DNA of 64,000 nucleotides. It comes from Gonocerus acuteangulatus. Its lineage: Eukaryota; Arthropoda; Insecta; Hemiptera; Coreidae. The stretch covers positions 53,139,359-53,203,358 of the forward strand of contig OX328132.1 in assembly GCA_946811695.1 (NCBI GenBank). The letters run 5' to 3'. The notes beneath the pieces were generated by a model. It did not search any database. It saw only the letters and a program-made list of their open reading frames with translations, and was not told the DNA's origin. Position 1 is the stretch's first letter, and each line of letters opens with the position of its first letter. Positions 40,180 to 53,584 of this stretch are shown in pieces. Both the position numbers and the translations under genes were made by a program.

Positions 40180-41339
40180 GGCGTTTTGGTTTGGGCAAGA
40201 AAAAGAAAATTGAATATATTTAAAAGTTAATTATAGAAAAGTTGACTTAGAAATGTTTTTAGTATATTTTCATTATATCTCAGGGTTCATTTAAAATTAC
40301 CAAACTCACCACATACGGACTTATGAATAAAACCGTTTGAATAATTAAATTAATTTAATAAATTTCCTGAAAGAAAAGCATGAGAAATATATAATTAGAA
40401 CCACTTCTTACCATCTGTCCTTTTATGTGTTGAGACCATATTAAATACCAGGAGAAAGGTTCATTATAAATAAAATAGAGTTGGAAATAATTGACTTATA
40501 TTGAATAAAAGATATAATTTAAGATTTGGCATGGCTGTGATATAAAAAAGAAAAATTGCTTGACTCACATAATTGTATCATTGTTGGGTTATTTAAGAAA
40601 AGTTAGGACATAATTAAAATATTAACTTATATATTAAAATATAAATATTGGCCATTATGAAATTTTAGATAGCTTTTAAATTTAATTGAAGATTGGCAGT
40701 TATTGAGTTATACTCAGCTTTATGATACGAATGATGTTCTGGAAGTGAAGAGACAGACTGGTTGTAGTTGAGGAGAATGATGGTCGGCTGCTAGATCATG
40801 GAGTGGTGTCTGGCCATCATGTGAAGATGAAGTGAGAGCTTGGTGTCGGCTGACCAGCTGGTTCTGCAGCGAGATCGTGTGCCCTTCGTCTCTGGCGCTC
40901 GAATGAGTGTGCTCTGGCCCTTCGCTGGCGCTGAAATGAGATCGAGTGGTGGGGGGAGGCCCTTTTTATAGGCATTACTCCCACCATACCAAGGAAGTTT
41001 GTCTTCAGCGATCGCCACCCGGATGTTCAAAGGGCATCTTTTGGAAGCACCTCTATTCTTATCTTCCTGGGAAACTTGTATACCTTATCGCTCCTAGCCG
41101 AGATATTTGGACTCTTCTTTTATTTCACACTGCCTTTTTTAAAAAAAATAAATACTGCCAAACTAAGCACTGCCAATTGCTATCCCTTTTATTACTCTTT
41201 TATTTATTTAATTGGTTGACAAAAGATAATATTTGTGATGGACTTATGGAATGTAACTTAGCCTTTATTTTGAATAGGAATGCTACTCTTTGCTATGCCA
41301 GAAACTGACTCTTTCTAGAGCACCCCCTTTTAGATCATT

Positions 41340-41342
<3 letters not shown>
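40177..41342 (+). repeat. Second solo-LTR-like unit in (TA)n
   Basis: Begins TGTGGCGTTTTGG and ends CATTACA. 40790-41342 matches 28140-28614 (CCCTTTTTATAGGCATTAC; TTATTTCACACTGCC; CTAAGCACTGCCAATTGC). The first 560 bases differ and may be an insertion. Again bounded by (TA)n on both sides. Confidence 0.6.
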
Positions 41343-41509
<167 letters not shown>

Positions 41510-42549
41510 ATTTAAAATAACTTATATCAATTGTCTTGCTGCTTAGATAGAAACATCTGTTTCTATATTATGTTTAATAAAATATTATTTATAATACTTA
41601 AATGACTTTCTTACTTTCTTTAAATGACTTTCTTTAGTAATTTATTTACTCTTATAATTAATGTTGGTTGAAATTGAGAATTAACTTACTATTCTCATGA
41701 TATCTACATTTAGATCTTGTAAAGCCAGATGAAATTTCTTAACACCGACTGATGTGGCATTTTTCTTAACACGTTGGCGGCTAAACCGTATGACTTAAGG
41801 TCATTTATCCTAGCTGAAATATTTTTCTCCAAAAATGTTATCCTTATTCAATGCTTTGAATGTATCAACACAAATGTTACCGATTTGAAAATTTTTCAAT
41901 TGTAAAAAATGTCTGTCGAGTTGAATTGAGGGAGCAGTATCAGGTATTGAAGACCCTTCGATGCCCGCCATTTGGTAGGGGGCGCTACTGTATAACACCC
42001 TTTGACAGGCACCATCAAGTTGTTAAAAGTGCTTTGCTCTAATAAAACTGTAATGGAAATATTCACCTTCCACACTTCTCTTGTTCTATTTAAGTTCCTC
42101 AAGATCAGAGACAATTCTTAAGAGTTACCAGGATAAAAAGGAAGAACACATTTCATTGATTAAACAGTTTATTAGTCTAACAGAATACATATATTCCTTT
42201 ACATATATATAGGGGAAGGTGTTGTACCTTTGACCACTTTGCAAAATTTAATTTTTTTTTAGCTTGAATATTAAGGCTAAATTCATTTTTTTTTATTTCA
42301 TTGTAAATAGTATTCTATTGTTTATCATATTTAATTTTTTTTTTAAATAATCGTAGAGTGGTGAAAGGTACAACATGTAGTTGTACCTTTGACCATGGGG
42401 TGTTGTACCTCTGACCATGTAAAAACAACACAGAAGTACAGAAACAAAATTGTATTCAGTAATATTGTAAATAATTGTAACTTTAATAAATACAGGACAA
42501 GGATGTAAGCATAATAAAAAATCTATTATTGATATTACATTATGCTTAA

Positions 42550-42758
42550 CCCTTAATTAGTGGCGTGCTTTTTCTTCCATAAATACTGGTGTCGGGGCAC
42601 CAGTGAAACAAACTTTAAATTGTTTTTTTTGGGGGTAAAGTAATTTAAATAAATAATAATAAACAATAATATTTATTGAAATACATAGATTTCAAAGGGC
42701 AAAGGTCGAATAAACAAATACATTCGGGTCAATATAACCCGACGCCACTAATTAAGGG
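42550..42758. mobile_element. piggyBac-type MITE
   Basis: 209 bp with perfect 16-bp inverted ends CCCTTAATTAGTGGCG and flanking TTAA on both sides (42546-42549, 42759-42762). The TTAA target and CCC start are the piggyBac signature. No coding. Confidence 0.85.
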
Positions 42759-42861
42759 TTAATATGCTGAAAAATCCAGTCCAATCGATAAATGTTTTAA
42801 CTGTCAAGCAGATCCACTAGCAATATGGGTATGGAATTTTAGCCACAATATATTCTATATC

Positions 42862-43190
42862 AGGGGGCACTGGTGGTAGAGCACTGGACTGATAAGCTGG
42901 AGGCCTGAGTTCAAATCCCGAGCAAGCACTAAAGATTTTTTCTTCTAGTGTCTTCGTTCATGGGTTGAATTCGGCCTCCCTGACCGTCCCTAGGCCGACC
43001 CAGCCTAAGGACCATCATTAATTAATTTAATAATGGGTACCTTGGGGTGCTAATGACTCTAGCAGTCGAAGCGGCCAAGGGGAAAATCAGGCACACTATC
43101 TCCCTAGTGTGCCGTTTGGTCATGAATCAGATACCTCTATAGTATCTGCCCCTCAGGGCCCTCGTGGCCTGTTACAGGACTGATTTTTAT
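42862..43190 (+). repeat. SINE2 copy inside the pogo-like element
   Basis: Head GGTGGTAGAGCACTGGACTG and GAGTTCAAATCCCGAGC; body as in 26439-26765; ends CCTGTTACAGGACTGATT before a short (TA)n. Confidence 0.82.
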
Positions 43191-43567
43191 ATATATATAT
43201 ATTCTATATCATATAAATTTTCATCTTCTCTCGTAAACTTGTCACTTTTTTTTTTCCAAATATTGGATCATAAACATTGCACATTTAATACCACAGATCT
43301 CTGTGACTAAATATGTAATTGTCTTTTTACTTATATTTTTAACAAGAATAAAATGTCCTTTTTCCAAATCATATTTTTAAAATTGTTGCTGGACATCTAC
43401 AAAACTCGCAACATTTATCAGACAGATCAACGTCACTTTTTCCTGAAGAAATTTCGGGGTCAGTATCTGAATTTGAACTGTCCTATAGAATAATTTTCTT
43501 TTTATTTGCCACTTCTTTAGGAAGGGGTTTATTTGTACGTGATGTCTTACGTTTAGGGTAGCGATTT

Positions 43568-43570
<3 letters not shown>

Positions 43571-43619
<49 letters not shown>
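43571..43619. repeat. Poly-T run
   Basis: About 49 consecutive T inside the pogo-like element, interrupting its transposase remnant between RGRPKGK and NRYPKRKTSR. Confidence 0.9.
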
Positions 43620-43621
<2 letters not shown>

Positions 43622-44249
43622 CTTCAATAATTAGCTTTTAAGGAATATCTGTCGGGATACTAGGTTTCCCTTTAGGCCGGCCTCTGTTTGACAATTTCCA
43701 TGCCTGTGCTTCTCGATGAGGCCTTAAGTTTGAACTTATTTCATTTATTATTTTTTAAATTCTTTGAATAATTGAAGCAACCAATATTAATTAATTAGCA
43801 GGATAACATAAAAGTTGAATTATGAAAAAATCATTCAGGAGTGATGTAACTTTGACCTGGTCAAAGGAACAACACCCTAATCGTGGTCAGAGGTACAACA
43901 CCATGGTAGTGCAAATTAAAAAGCATGCTACAAATTTTAGGGTTAAGATAAATCAATTTCAGAAGCTACACCATATTTCTTATTGCAATAGCTACTTTGT
44001 CAAATGATTTCCATCTAAATAGAGATAACACAAAAAATATTATGAGGCAAAACATCATAAATAAATTAGTTACATTTTTATGATTGAAATGGATAATTAT
44101 TTTTTGCAAGAATCCTCTTTGACTTGAATAATCCAAAGGTTACACAAGCCCTCTAGCGAAGGAGGAAAACACTAATTACATCAAAATTTATGAAATGTTG
44201 CTACATGCCCCCACAGCCTCGGTGGTCAAAGGTACAACACCTTCCCCTA

Positions 44250-44299
<50 letters not shown>

Positions 44300-44305
<6 letters not shown>

Positions 44306-47300
44306 CACATATATGCAAACATGCACAAAAATAACATAACAACATGAAAACAAATATAAAAATATAAAATGTCAATACTATTATGATAACTAAAATAAAT
44401 TAAGAATTAAATATGATATATTGTACAGTTAAAAAAAAAATATAAAAAATAATTACAATAAGTAATTATACAATTGCTGCACTAAAAGTTCTTTAGTAAT
44501 CAATTAATATAATATCATCCTCCATTGGACACCATACAACTAATAACTTATTTTATAACATTCAAATAAAATAGGGAGTATTAAAAACAAATCTACTAAT
44601 GAGGTTATTTTGTAAAAATCTATTGCTTGTTAAATCACATATTAGTTTATTTATTCTAACAATTTTTTTGAGCTTCCCATGTTTTGTTTTAGCTCAAGAA
44701 TGAAAGAGAAAGACAGATCATGTAACTACTATAGATGAGACAATTAAGCTTACTTGTTTTATAGAAATTGTAACCACCAGAAAGACAAATTTTGTGCAAC
44801 AACTATTTACTATTATGTAAATGGCATGTCTATTTGATGACAATGAAATAAAAGTTAAAAAAAAAAAGTATCAATTTACTTTACTGGTCAACGTTTACTA
44901 ATAATAATTAAATTTCCAAACCCGTAAATGCACCACAAGTCAAACTTTCCCGCCTGCTGGGTACGGTACTATTTATCACCAAATTCGATTGTATTTTTAC
45001 TTCTATTGCCCTGGGCTGAAATACACCATTTTAATTTATTAAAATGGTGTATTTCATCAAAATAAAATTGTTATCTACTATTATGGTCTAGAAATGATTA
45101 AGAAAATTCCCTAATATAGGAAATGAATTAATTATCATTATATTGCATTGAATCAATAAATATAGATATGTTGCATGAGTTTTGTTTCTTGAATTTCAAT
45201 TTTTTAAGTTGAAGTACAACAGAAATAGACATAGAAATAACATTTCCTATTAAAATGGTGTGGTGACAAATATTCATCATACAAATTATCAGCAGTCAAA
45301 ATAGAAGAAATTGCTAAAACTATGTAAGAGATGATTCACAGAGAAATTTCATGAAAACCTCAATATTAATGACTGTCATTTAAGTAATATAATTTTTAAA
45401 ACATAACTTTTTAAAAGAATATTATATAAAATTAAAAAAAATGTTTAATTTGCTTTCTGTAGCTTGGTTTTTATATAGTGCCTATCTTTTTACCACAACC
45501 TGGTAAGATATATAATATATATATCGTAATTTATGTATTATTATGGGGAGATCCTTTAGTATCCTGCTCTAAATATTAATAATACTATGATGCAAATATT
45601 ATTCTTTATACTGTATGATCATTAATGACAATTAATATGATTGTTATTAATTTTTAAATGCTCCATATCACAAAATCTGAAAGCAATGAATTATTTAGTT
45701 TTAAAATTAAAATACAAACTAAAAAGATAGAATGATAACAAATTCCTGCAGTAGCTTTTAGGTAGATAGATAATAATCTATAATAAATTAAATGGTAAGG
45801 AAGTACCTGCAATTGGCAATACATCCACAAACATACATAATATTTTTAAAAAAAGATCACACTATTTTTAATTAAATCCAGTAGAGATCCTGTTCATTAC
45901 CGACTTGAACTAGAAGGGAAATTCATTGGTCTCGCTGATGATCTGAATATTGAATTTGAATTATATATCTAAAACGTTCAACAGAAATATCTAAAAGGAC
46001 TGATTATGTATGATCAAATAATTCAAAGAGTTGAGACTCGGAAAACGTGATTTGGTCACTTAAATTTTATGACATTGAAATAGTTTATTAATAATTTAGA
46101 TTTTCTCCTAAAAATTTACAGATTTTTGTCAAAATAGGGATCTTTACTGTCCCCAATAAACCCAACTGAGTAAGAGGGATCAAAATGTCAAAACAAAACA
46201 GCTGTCGAGCACTTCTGAATATACTGGATATGTTCATATAATCAGGAAGATGACAACAACGTAATCTACGTGTGAAAAGAGGCCCCTGAAGAAGTTTCAA
46301 TTCTCAATCTGTAATGAATTGATACACAATGTCTGCATAGGGTTTATCCTAGTAGATGGCTTGGTTTGCGTGCTGGTGTTATATCACAATTCCAGTTTAG
46401 ACTTATTTATCAAGAAGTACAATGAGTTTTACAGTTTAATGTTTTTAACACCTTATAATAATAATATAGAATAAACCTTTTTTTTTCTCTCTATGGCATT
46501 GTCTCCATATGAACAGAAAATAATTCTTATTTTTAAGAGAAGTAAGATGTGCTTCTCATTATTCATGTGATGATTTTTAAGCCTGATATCACAATTTTTT
46601 AATGTTTAGATGTTTATTTACCATCCTATACAATTTGAGATTGAAGTAATTTATATTTATAAGAAGAATACATACTTTTTCCTCATATTTAGACTAACCA
46701 TTATAGTGTTCACATATCTCTGAAAATTTCCATCTTCACTCTTTTATTTAGATAGAATTTCAAAGAAATGTTATTCACCTGAAAACATAATGATTTATTA
46801 TGGTTTTATCTACATTCATATACTTGATATTTCTACAAGTGTGCTCTTGAGCTTGGTCAGAAAGGAACTTTTGACCTTTTCTATCGGGGACTATTTGAAC
46901 TGGCCAAGCTTATTATTACAAGTGGATAACTATAAATCTATCTGACAATAGCTTTGTAAAAACAATAAGTGTGTTACTTTATATGATTAAATTGTGTATG
47001 TTAGAAAATAGAAACTAATATAACAACATACGATCCTTGGATAGGTAATTATGTTGTGATATAATTATTTAAAATATGAAAATAATTTTGCTTAGGTAGC
47101 CAATATACTAGCTGAAATTCAGGTGAATGAAGAATATAACAAAATATGAACCAAGATATGAGGATAGGTAAACTAAGGTGCTAGACCAGGGATAGAAACA
47201 TGGCAGTGCAGTGTGGGTAAGAGAGTTGAATGGAACTTATAGATGTAGAAAATATTGGTATATATGGAGGAAAATATTCTTTAGCAATAATTGAACTGGG

Positions 47301-49160
47301 ATCAAAGTGGACATAGGTAAATTTAAAACCAAAAACTACCCACATCTATCTAGTCTCTGACTTATAAATGAAAAAAAGGAGTTCTAATATCTCTCATTCT
47401 ATAAATATTTTATCTTAGTTAAATCTTGGTCACCACTGAGTCAAAGCTCTCTTCATCATTTATTTTGCAGTCCCACACTGTATAGTTAAGTGCCATATAG
47501 AATTTATCTCAATTTAAATACTGTTAATTTTTAAACTTTTAATTATATAATAAGCCATTGTTATTGTTTTAAAAATGATTATTTTTTATAACATTTGATT
47601 TCTTATATACCTCTTTCACTTCAGTTTTATTCTAGTATCTTTTCAGTATAGAAATTTTCATTTTATTTTACAGTTTAATAAATTTATTTCAGTTTTAGCA
47701 ATAACCAAAAATTTGGGCTATAACTTTTGGGAATTAAAGTAAATTATTTCATCTTTAGAATAAAACAACCTTATGAAGTAAATATCACACAGATTGCTTA
47801 TTTCCACATTTTTTAAAATCTATAATTAAGAAAGAAATATAATTATAATATATGTCACTTTTTCAACATTGAAGAAAATATAAAAATAATTGGAAATTGC
47901 AAAAAATAAAAATCAGATCATTCAGTTTTTCTCCCTCAAAAAACAGAACAGTTGTTTTTTCTCTGTATGCTTTTGATATACACTGAAAACAGAAGTATAA
48001 CAACATAATCTACATAGAAATTCAATACCATACGTTTCAGAAACTTTTTTGATATTCAAAAGTTTGTTTAACTTGATTTAGATGCCAACATTCAGCCTGA
48101 AATCCTACATAAATGTTGACCATCCTGAGTATAACAATTTTAATTATCATTCAAATTATAAGATTTTTTTACACCTTCAGTCTGATTAATGGGTAATGGA
48201 AATTATTTAAACCCATCCATATAATGGCTCTCAGAGTTAAGCAATTCAATATAATTGAGTATCAGTTAAGACGGTCAATTTTGCAAATTCTTTTATTTGA
48301 ACCATCTTGATTAACTCTGTGATAGACTTCTTCTACTAATACACTACAAAATAAATTGTTGGAAATACTATAACAATTTTAGAGAATGAGGAGAAATTAC
48401 AAAAAAAAAAGAGAGAAAAAAAAACAACTAGAATTCTTTTCTTTGTCTAGAATATGTGTAGATATGAAATTTCAACTGCTGTAGGTGTTAATAAAAGATA
48501 AAATTAATTACCACATAGACTGCCAACTATGAGTTATCTCGTACTTTGCGTTATTTCCTTGGACACCAGCTATGAGGTAACTCATAGTAAATCAGTTTTA
48601 ATATGAAAAGATGGCCTCAAGGAAGAGATAAAAACATGCAGTGATGCAGTAACATAACAACAGGTCGAAGCATGTATGGGTACAAACTAACTTGTTGTTG
48701 GCTTCTGCGAAGAACTTACTGTTATGTAAACCAACTTCAAGATGATTCACACAACTTTTTTTGTGAATGAAACAAATTTTAAGTGATATAAGGTGATCAT
48801 TACGTACTATAATAATAGTTTCAATAAGAAAAATGATTAAATTAAATGGGCTTTTTACATCGGAATCATGAAAATTACAGCAGCAGTCAATTTTTTTAAA
48901 TTCTAAAAGACTGCAATAATATGGGGCTGGCTCTTAAACTGTTAACTTCGAAGATTAATCTACCGCTGGATCTCTGTAACCGCTGCCCTACTGCAGAAGA
49001 AAGCAAGTCATGAAATAACAAAACCAAAAGAAAACCTAAAAACTAAAGGTTCTATAAAAATAAAGTTGTTTTCTTCAATTGACCTTTTGTTTGTTTTTTT
49101 TTTTCATATCAAAAACATCTAAAACAATTTCAATTATTTCTAAGTCATTATGATGGATGA
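44300..49160. other. AT-rich intergenic or 3'-UTR-side DNA
   Basis: Nearly 5 kb with no coding, no recognisable transposon and, unusually for this window, few repeats. Small imperfect inverted repeats occur (for example CTATGAGTTATCTC at 48527 and GAGGTAACTCATAG at 48574). Confidence 0.6.
45019..45056. repeat. Perfect short palindrome
   Basis: GAAATACACCATTTTAAT and its complement separated by two bases. TTAAAATGGTGTGGTG recurs at 45253. No known element recognised. Confidence 0.85.
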
Positions 49161-49165
49161 TATAT

Positions 49166-49229
<64 letters not shown>

Positions 49230-49233
49230 CCAG

Positions 49234-49292
49234 ACATGGATAAAATTTATAAATTCAATCAACAAAAACCAACATATATACATCCACTGGTG

Positions 49293-49379
<87 letters not shown>

Positions 49380-49452
49380 CAGACATGGATAAAATTTATA
49401 AATTCAATCAACAAAAACCAACATATATACATCCACTGGTGAAAAAATTAAA
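49234..49452. repeat. Tandem 72-bp unit separated by (TA)n
   Basis: CCAGACATGGATAAAATTTA through CACTGGTGAAAAAATTAAAA occurs at 49231-49304 and again at 49379-49452, with identical sequence, joined by a (TA)n run and preceded by another. Confidence 0.9.
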
Positions 49453-50652
49453 AAATAGAGACTACTATATCAAACAATTACGTTTAAAGAACAGAAATTT
49501 GAATCAAAGTGCACCTTCACTATGTAAGGAGCATTTTAATTTGATGTAATTTCTTATTCTAAAATACAATACAGAATCATCACAATTTAATAGAAAAAAA
49601 ATTGAAATTCCTCAGAAAATGCATTCGAACCACAAATCATTTAGTTACTGCTAGTAATCACAGAGCAACAATAACTACAACTACTCATAAAAACAATAAC
49701 TATTCATTTCAAACAGAATTAATCCATTTAAAAAGAACACATTATAAAAAATAAATTCGTTTAAAAATAATTTATTATTTAACACTCTAATATCACAGAT
49801 CCAATATTTTGGATTATTTTACATACAAATTGTGATACATTTCAATGAATTATATAATCTTTGAGTATATTTATCTCAAGGTATGAAAAAGAAAAAAGAC
49901 AGTTAATATTAAATTATATATAACTTAAAAAAAAAAGTCCTTTACGGCCAAAATGAAGTAATTGAATTGAATCTAAAAGTTGAAAGAATTTAGATATATT
50001 TAAGATTTAAAATATAATGAAATACAAATTGAAAAAAAAAGTTTTGATAATTAAGAATAAACATCAGAATATTAGAATTATTAAATTAACTTGAAATTGA
50101 GGTTTAAATCACTAGAAATAAAGAAATACAAAACTAATTTGAATAACATATGAAAAAAAGTATAATCATCTTGAATATAATTAAATGAAAATAGAAAATC
50201 CTGAAAATATTTCCTATAATAATTAAAATATAAAGATATGCAAATAACAAAATACGCTTTGCAATAATATGTGAATGAATAAAGCAAAGATCTTCTTAAT
50301 ACAATTAAATTATTCAACAAACTTAATGAACAATACAATAAACATACATAAACTTTAAATCTCAAAACATGAAACAATTTTAATTCGTTTAAAAGGAGAG
50401 AACGATGTTTTAGTTAGAATAATATTCTGTAAAATTATTGAACAAAAATAGAAATAATGGAAGAAATATAAATGACAACACAAAAATAACAGCACAATGG
50501 CTACAATTTATGGGATATATATAAAATTATTAAACAAATGACAATACAAATTTAGAAAAAAAAAATCCCAATACAAAAAGTATAGAAAATGAAATATATA
50601 TGCATATAAAAAATGATCACAAATTAGGTTCTTATGAATTAAGATGAAGTCA
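49453..50652 (-). other. AT-rich DNA just 3' of the minus-strand gene's stop
   Basis: Would hold the 3' UTR of the minus-strand gene. No other structure seen apart from A/T runs. Confidence 0.4.
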
Positions 50653-50668
50653 TCAGTTCTGTTTAGAC
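50653..50668 (-). CDS. Terminal coding exon of an unrecognised minus-strand gene
   Basis: Minus strand: strong acceptor CTTTTTGTTTTACAG, then one base completing an Arg codon from the exon at 52735-52865, Ser-Lys-Gln-Asn and TGA. Phase fits exactly. Sequence at lower coordinates would be 3' UTR. Short, so it rests on the acceptor and the phase. Confidence 0.5.
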
Positions 50669-50783
50669 CTGTAAAACAAAAAGAGGAATGTTAATAAAAA
50701 CATGATTTTGTAAATAGGATATTAAATCCATACCCTATAATGCAGGCCCCCCTTCTCGAAAAATTTATTTAGCCTTAGTGCTC

Positions 50784-50809
50784 CTGAAGAGGCATCAACT
50801 GATGTGAAA
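50784..50809 (+). ncRNA. Hammerhead-like core (candidate), isolated
   Basis: CTGAAGA, one G, stem GCATC/GATGT with an AACT loop, then GAAAC. The same layout with a different but still paired stem as at 59114. Lies at the end of a small repeat (GTGCTCCTGAAGAGGC) related to 21053-21087 and 21768. Confidence 0.35.
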
Positions 50810-51145
50810 CTGGTAGAACAGTTTTAAGAAATGACTAATTAGGAAAATAAATTGATTAAGCTTCTGCCTATATAATAAAAAGTAATAAAGATTTTGGGTC
50901 ACTTTTCAAAAATCACTAGAAATTAAAATCCCAAAAGCAATATTCGACTCTAATGACAGAATGGCAGGGGAATATAAGAAGAATATAACCATAAATGGAA
51001 AAAGAAGAGAAAGCTGTTGGTTCCTCGTTTGGGCAGTTCAATAAGGTTGGAAAACAATTAGTCCAAGAGCCCGCAGGAAAACATGGTCATGATCAAACAG
51101 TCAGCTGGATTCAACATATTTTAGGAAACTTTATTTGGTGGTGAT

Positions 51146-51804
51146 AAAAATTGCATCTCTTGTTAGCGAGTCTGGAGCACTCGAAAATGGCACGGAAAAG
51201 CCTCAATTATTTTCAATTACTAGGAAATGACTGGATGTTTATACATAGCATATGTTTTATCTAAGAATAGCAGAAAAATTACTCCAAGAGATTTTCAAAG
51301 GACCACGTCAAGCAAGAGTGTTGAAAAGGTAGGTCAGAAAATTGATACTTGAAGACCCCTGTGAAGCTTTGTGTAAGCAATCTTTCCCTTTTAAATAAAG
51401 TGAAATCCAAAAGCCAAGACATTTATTGGATCTAAGGAACTGTAACTGTAATGTGCATTTTTATTTATTTATTTACTTTTTGTTCCAACAGTACTATATT
51501 TCATCATATAATTGAATTCTAGTAAGAGGATGAGAAAGATTTTCAACAAGTAATATTCTAGAGCTTTAGTTGTAACCGTTGCTAGGTTATGCTTAAGAAG
51601 CAAATGTTTGTAAACACGAAATACTATGAAAATGTGTTCAATACTTATGATAATGTTATATTTGGAGCATTTCAAAGGTTATTCTATTGACAACAAAAAT
51701 CTTTGAGTTAGCCTTGGTTTTCCAGTTCGGACACGGGTAATAAAAACTTCATCCTCCATTGATTGTGTTGGGAATGATTCCCAGACATATACTATATATT
51801 TTAA

Positions 51805-51860
<56 letters not shown>

Positions 51861-52165
51861 GGTGTCCCAATTTTAAATGGCAAAACTTCAGGAGTGTGTA
51901 GGGGACCAAAAAATTAAGACAAAAAGCCCTTTAGAGATATGCTCGTTTTTCCTTCGTTTTGGAGAAAATCGTAAATCAAGAAACGAAACAAGTTTTCATT
52001 TTTGTACATACTTATTTAAATTTTCAATGGAAAAAATTGTCATAGTGAATTATTTCAAGAAACTAATTACTAAAATTCAATCTTTTAGTAATCTAGTTTT
52101 TGTGAACGGTTTCTGCAACAGTAATGCTTCAGAAGCGGTGCGAGGGTTCCCGATGAGAAAAGAGA
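51146..52165. repeat. 1-kb duplication, copy 1
   Basis: From AAAATTGCATCTCTTG through GAGATTTTCAAAGGACCACG and the family-D arm, about 98% identical to 55140-56127. The middle section 51285-51660 is repeated again at 52165-52515. Confidence 0.88.
51858..52165. mobile_element. Family-D element, left arm only
   Basis: Starts CAGGGTGTCCCAATTTTAAA after a (TA)n run and matches the left arm of the complete copy at 55825 nearly base for base, then breaks off at 52165 into a repeat of 51285-51660 sequence. Confidence 0.75.
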
Positions 52166-52515
52166 TTTTCAAGGGACCACGTCAAGCAAGAGTGTTGAAA
52201 AGGTAGGTCAGAAAATTGATACTTGAAAACCCCTGTGAAGCTTTGTGTAAGCAATCTTTCCCTTTTAAATAAAGTGAAATCCAAAAGCCAGGACATTTGT
52301 TGGACCTAAGGAACTGTAACTGTAATGTGCATTTTTATTTATTTATTTACTTTTTGTTCAAACAGTACTATATTTCATCATGTAATTGAAGTCTAGTAAG
52401 AGGATGAGAAAGATTTAATATATTTTCAACAAGTAATATTCTAGAGCTTTAGTTGTATCCGTTGCTAGGTTATGCTTAAGAAGCAAATGTTTATAAACAC
52501 GAAATACTATGGGAC
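52165..52515. repeat. Partial third copy of the duplicated segment
   Basis: GATTTTCAAGGGACCACGTC through TTTATAAACACGAAATACTATG repeats 51293-51625 in direct orientation, then jumps to GGGACCAAAAAGACTAAGAC, family-D internal sequence. Confidence 0.85.
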
Positions 52516-52734
52516 CAAAAAGACTAAGACAAAAGCCCTTTAGAGACATGTTCGTATTTGCTTCGTTCAAGAAACGAAACAAGTTTTTTATTTTTGTACT
52601 TACTTATTTAAATTTTCAATGGAAAAAAATGTCATAGGAAAGAGAGAGAGAGAGATGCATATTCATATCACACACATTTGTGTGTGAAGGAAAAGAAAAT
52701 GAAATAACTTTTAAAATGAACAAAAATAACATAC

Positions 52735-52865
52735 CTGAAATTTAGTTTGGGTATTTTTGTGACCCCTCTTCCTCTAGGAATACGCGAAGTCGCAGTGGGT
52801 GGTTTAATACCACTTGCTTTGGTGTCCTTCGGTACTATGGTACTCTGTTTTTCAGCCTCCTGCAA
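52735..52865 (-). CDS. Exon encoding a basic SxIP-containing tail of an unrecognised protein
   Basis: Minus-strand exon bounded by CTTTATAG and donor GTATGTTATT; 43 codons plus two bases, phase 0 to 2. Translation runs LQEAEKQSTIVPKDTKASGI, then KPPTATSRIPRGRGVTKIPK. Ser-Arg-Ile-Pro within basic, Pro/Ser/Thr-rich surroundings fits the SxIP signature by which plus-end-tracking proteins bind EB1 (known for that class; assignment here is inference). No catalytic domain is visible and I do not recognise the gene. Other candidate exons at 62965-62997, 62424-62503, 53585-53749 and 50653-50668 join in phase. Alternatively it could be a disordered segment of some other protein. Confidence 0.65.
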
Positions 52866-53584
52866 CTATAAAGTATTACTTTTTATTAATAACAATCATA
52901 ATACGTTACAATAATTAAACTTAAGAATCTCAAAATGAAAATATAAAATAGATCAAAACAACACACTTTCTAAAAATAGAAAATACATTGTTTTAAAGCT
53001 TATCAATTGAGGATATGAAAGTAATAAGATATTTCTTTAATCAATGTTGGAACCATGTTCATACCTTAGTGACAACAGGCAATATGTGCAGGCTTGTGGC
53101 AGTTCCTACAAGAGCAAATATATTGCCTTTGTCTCTTTCAAGTGATCCTTTAATGTGTTTTATGGTTTTATACAGTAAAAATGTTTTAATCCTTCTAAAC
53201 TGCTGGTAAAATGTCTAGGAAAATGTACACTGATAAAGAAATGTAAGAATTGGCAAGTCTGAGAGTGAATACAATTTTTCATTAGATTCAGATTTGGAAA
53301 GAAATTCTGACGACTGCAAATAAATCTGGGTGTCGACCTGGTAGAATTATTTTTGAGCGAATTTTCACTTCAGAAGATTCAAGTGACAGGGGTGTTTGTA
53401 CATCACTTGGAAAAATTATAAATTATTTAATCTGCAAGGGAAAACAAATAATACAGACAAAATATTTTTGTCAAGAGTTCATTATATGTATAAGTGTGGT
53501 GCTATGCTTTCACTCAGTAAAAATATCTTCATTTGTGTTGACTTCAAATTTAATTTTACTAGTATTTAATATACTATATTTAAC

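Larger units (their letters stand above)
42212..44248 (-). mobile_element. Pogo/Tigger-like DNA transposon remnant
   Basis: Terminal repeats GGGGAAGGTGTTGTACCTTT(GACCA) at both ends (27 bp), flanked by TA. Internal copies of TTGTACCTTTGACCATG occur at 42382-42420 and, inverted, at 43856-43905. Minus-strand 43720-43380 holds RGRPKGKPSIPTDIP and later SNSDTDPEISSGKSDVDLSD and CCEFCRCPATI, resembling the C-terminal LTDTP and Cys-rich part of pogo transposases. A piggyBac-type MITE, a SINE and a 50-bp T-run have accumulated inside it. Confidence 0.7.

Noticed and set aside
51469..51675. 68-codon minus-strand frame, identical at 55442-55648
   Set aside because: Identity is explained by the 1-kb duplication; composition is AT-driven, with no domain and no splice context.
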